Shown here: positions 22,193 through 23,857 of the stretch, in pieces
Position numbering within the stretch: position 1 is the first letter of the stretch
Layout of the letters: each line of letters begins with the position of its first letter
From: UBA11704 sp964491805
GTDB lineage: Bacteria; Patescibacteriota; Minisyncoccia; Phycocordibacterales; UBA5272
Length of the DNA: 23,857 bases
Reading direction: 5' to 3'
Assembly: GCA_964491805.1 (NCBI GenBank)
Contig: CAZBGU010000013.1
Coordinates: 1-23,857, forward strand
Program-made: the position numbers and the translations under genes
The notes under the pieces: model-generated
The model's database searches: none
What the model saw: only the letters and a program-made list of their open reading frames with translations
What the model was told of the DNA's origin: nothing

Positions 22193-23857
22193 ATGAAAAA
22201 TAAGGTTAAAACTTTTGAAAATGAGTACCTCATCTATAATCGTAAAAGTACAGATGATGCTGACAATCAGAAGAATTCACTTTCATATCAAAATTCTAGA
22301 AATATAGAATTTGCTCAACAAAATTCTCTACATATTGCTGATATGACTATTACTGGTTTCTCTCATAACGGAGTAATCAATGAGAGCCACTCTGGATATA
22401 AAGAAGATGCTGATTTTGATATTAATAATGATGGGTCTATTCAGTATAAAATTGAAAGGCCAAAATTTTTGAAACTTTTAAGACTACTCAAAGACAAGGA
22501 GATCAAAGGTGTTATTTTCTTATGCTGGGATAGAGCAAGTCGAAACAAGCAGGATGATGTTCTTATTAAGAGACTCATAAAACTTGGCTGTGATATTCGA
22601 TTCTCTCAGGCGAGTTATGATAAGACGAGTTCTGGTGACCTACACATGGATATTGATGGCATGTTCGCATCACATTACTCAAGAGTAATCAGCGAGAAGG
22701 TAAAAAATGCCTCTGAGAAGCTTCGGTCCGAGGGAAGATGTATCTACTTCACCCCAATAGGATATTTGGACCATGGTTCTAATAATAAACCTTTTGATCC
22801 TGAAAGAGCTCCTATTGTGAAAAGAATCTTTGAACTCTACTCAACAGGAGAATGGAGTTTTTCTCAGTTATCTAAATGGGCGAATCAGCAAGGGTTAACA
22901 ACTAAACCAGTACGAAGAAAAAGATCAAAGGAAGAAATACTTACCAATATCACACTAGACACACTCTCTAAAGTGTCTTTACCAGTTACCCATAAAACCA
23001 TTGAGAATATTCTCAGTAATCCCTTCTATATCGGTAAAATAAAATATAAAGATGGGTATATAACTGGCAAGTTCCATGCTCCTCTCGTTGATACTGTGCT
23101 GTTTAACAAGGTCCAAGGTGTGCTTAAATCTAGATGTGTGAGTGTTCACTATATGGATATGGCATTTTCTCCTTATCGAAATATTCTTAAATGTTCGTGT
23201 GGGCGAGCCTACTCACCATACCAACAAAAAGGGATCAACTACTACAGAGTACGCTGTGTTGATGGATGTACAAACAAAGACAAGAACCTTAAAGAGACTG
23301 ATGTCCATAAAATTATTCATGAGTTTTTGCTCACCATCAACTTTACAGATGATGAAGTAGCCGAGATCGAAAGACGAGCCAAGACAGAACTAGGAGCAAT
23401 TTCAGTAAAACGTGATAAGGAGCTTGATGACCTCCATGCACAACGAAAGAGGGTATACAGTGACCTAGACTACCTAATGAACAACAAGCTTACACTCCTT
23501 AGAACCAATACAATGAAGATAGAAGATATGAAGGCTGATGAGGAGCGACTTACTGCTAAGCTAAAAGAAATTGAAAGTAATATTGAAGCCTATGCAGTAA
23601 CAGCACAAGAAATGATTAAATATGTGATTACTTTTTCCGAACTCGTTAAAAACGCTAGTGTGTATTACGAATTCGCTCTTGATAGCGAAAAGAGTGAAAT
23701 TATCAGAAGTGTATTTACCGAACTCGTCTTTACCAATAGAAAGCTTGATAAATATATAGCAAAAGAGGGCTTTGAGGCCCTCCTTTGCAAAAACTGGTTA
23801 TCTGGCTCCGCGAGTAGGGATCGAACCTACGACCAACGCGTTAACAGCGCGCTGCTC
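22193..23857 (+). CDS. Large serine recombinase (integrase), open at the window edge
   Basis: 555 codons without a stop from the ATG at 22193 to the window end. The resolvase domain (about 10-180) has the nucleophile Ser19 in YNRKSTDDADNQ, and the arginines of CWDRASRNK. The recombinase domain (about 185-330) includes FTPIGYLDHG. A zinc ribbon follows (LKCSCGRAYSPYQ..., CVDGCTNKDKN), then a long coiled coil (about 390-470). The protein would recombine attP and attB to integrate or excise the element. The frame crosses the att core (23802-23822) and continues antisense into tRNA-Asn (SGSASRDRTYDQRVNSAL), so its C-terminus is host-encoded in the integrated state. Target use of a tRNA gene is uncommon for this family. 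The true stop lies outside the window. Confidence 0.9.
   Translation, partial: MKNKVKTFENEYLIYNRKSTDDADNQKNSLSYQNSRNIEFAQQNSLHIADMTITGFSHNGVINESHSGYKEDADFDINNDGSIQYKIERPKFLKLLRLLKDKEIKGVIFLCWDRASRNKQDDVLIKRLIKLGCDIRFSQASYDKTSSGDLHMDIDGMFASHYSRVISEKVKNASEKLRSEGRCIYFTPIGYLDHGSNNKPFDPERAPIVKRIFELYSTGEWSFSQLSKWANQQGLTTKPVRRKRSKEEILTNITLDTLSKVSLPVTHKTIENILSNPFYIGKIKYKDGYITGKFHAPLVDTVLFNKVQGVLKSRCVSVHYMDMAFSPYRNILKCSCGRAYSPYQQKGINYYRVRCVDGCTNKDKNLKETDVHKIIHEFLLTINFTDDEVAEIERRAKTELGAISVKRDKELDDLHAQRKRVYSDLDYLMNNKLTLLRTNTMKIEDMKADEERLTAKLKEIESNIEAYAVTAQEMIKYVITFSELVKNASVYYEFALDSEKSEIIRSVFTELVFTNRKLDKYIAKEGFEALLCKNWLSGSASRDRTYDQRVNSALL
23761..23782 (-). terminator. Terminator-like hairpin that may replace the displaced tRNA terminator
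   Basis: Minus strand GAGGGC, loop CTCAAA, GCCCTC (23782-23765), then TTTT. It lies about 20 bp after the tRNA 3' end, within the last codons of the recombinase. The six-pair GC stem is strong, but the T-run is only four long. Confidence 0.5.
23802..23822. repeat. Right attachment site (21-bp tRNA 3' end)
   Basis: Exact partner of 15676-15696. It includes the tRNA-Asn CCA end, discriminator, acceptor 3' strand and the first part of the T arm. To its right the tRNA is continuous. Confidence 0.85.
23803..23857 (-). tRNA. tRNA-Asn (anticodon GTT), 3' part only
   Basis: On the minus strand the anticodon stem-loop GCGCG-CTGTTAA-CGCG has anticodon GTT. The variable region is followed by GTAGG-TTCGATC-CCTAC (T arm), TCGCGGA (acceptor 3' strand), discriminator G and an encoded CCA. 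The 5' part, including the D arm, lies beyond the window. The 3' end faces the element, which has taken over its flanking sequence. Confidence 0.9.

Larger units (their letters stand above)
15676..23822. mobile_element. Integrative element at the tRNA-Asn 3' end, about 8.1 kb
   Basis: Bounded by two exact 21-bp copies of the tRNA-Asn 3' end (15676-15696 and 23802-23822) in the same orientation. The intact tRNA is on the right, with its 3' end facing inward. A large serine recombinase sits at that boundary, and a primase-polymerase/ATPase replication protein is inside, so the element has both integration and replication functions. Cargo is two secreted proteins and several unknowns. No conjugation, capsid or terminase gene is recognised. 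It could be an integrative plasmid-like element, a satellite or a phage remnant. The insertion displaced the tRNA terminator by about 8.1 kb. Confidence 0.82.

Noticed and set aside
1..23857. CRISPR array
   Set aside because: No series of regularly spaced repeats of 24-40 bases was seen; the repeats present are pairs only.

Overview
The window is AT-rich DNA that most resembles a Candidatus Patescibacteria (CPR) genome, probably of the Paceibacteria type. This is inferred from gene style, not from a marker gene. The clues are a DUF5667-type anti-sigma-like protein next to an ECF sigma factor, a peptidoglycan-binding/fibronectin secreted protein, secreted proteins with 'SWWNPTTW' or 'SFDDCVQAG' motifs, and replication and recombination genes of a type common in CPR mobile DNA.

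Region 1 (1-9855, minus strand) is chromosomal and mostly concerns the cell envelope. A membrane-fusion protein and an RND permease form one operon with two small envelope proteins. Next come a secreted protein carrying a cytochrome b5-like domain, a DUF5667 membrane protein paired with an ECF sigma factor, and a peptidoglycan-binding secreted protein. The 100-N gap inside the RND gene is flanked by an exact 55-bp duplication. It looks like a scaffolding artefact, and the gene is probably intact at about 1063 aa.

Region 2 (9856-15675) holds an SRPBCC protein, a SAM methyltransferase and a TauE/SafE-like transporter, followed by an insertion hot spot. The hot spot contains an IS481-like element and an IS30-like element. 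Beside them are two GC-richer passenger genes on the minus strand, each with its own terminator and each followed by a near-identical 58-bp repeat. One passenger gene has a near-consensus sigma-70 promoter overlapped by a perfect 14-bp-arm palindrome. Short coding relics flank the hot spot.

Region 3 (about 15676-23822) is the most interesting part: an integrated element of about 8.1 kb at the 3' end of a tRNA-Asn gene. A 21-bp copy of the tRNA 3' end lies at both ends. Joining the outer flanks restores a tRNA-Asn followed two bases later by a perfect terminator hairpin. The element encodes two secreted proteins (one collagen-like), an unknown protein, a DUF5659-like protein, a primase-polymerase/ATPase replication protein, an accessory protein, a zinc-ribbon protein, a 49-aa peptide and a large serine recombinase beside the tRNA. 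It also has two strongly structured intergenic segments that could be origins or non-coding RNAs. The recombinase has no stop before the window ends: its frame crosses the attachment site and runs antisense through tRNA-Asn. In the excised circle the same frame would instead continue into the left end of the element for 66 codons, so the C-terminus depends on integration state.

No CRISPR array and no rRNA were seen. The only tRNA is the partial tRNA-Asn at the right edge.
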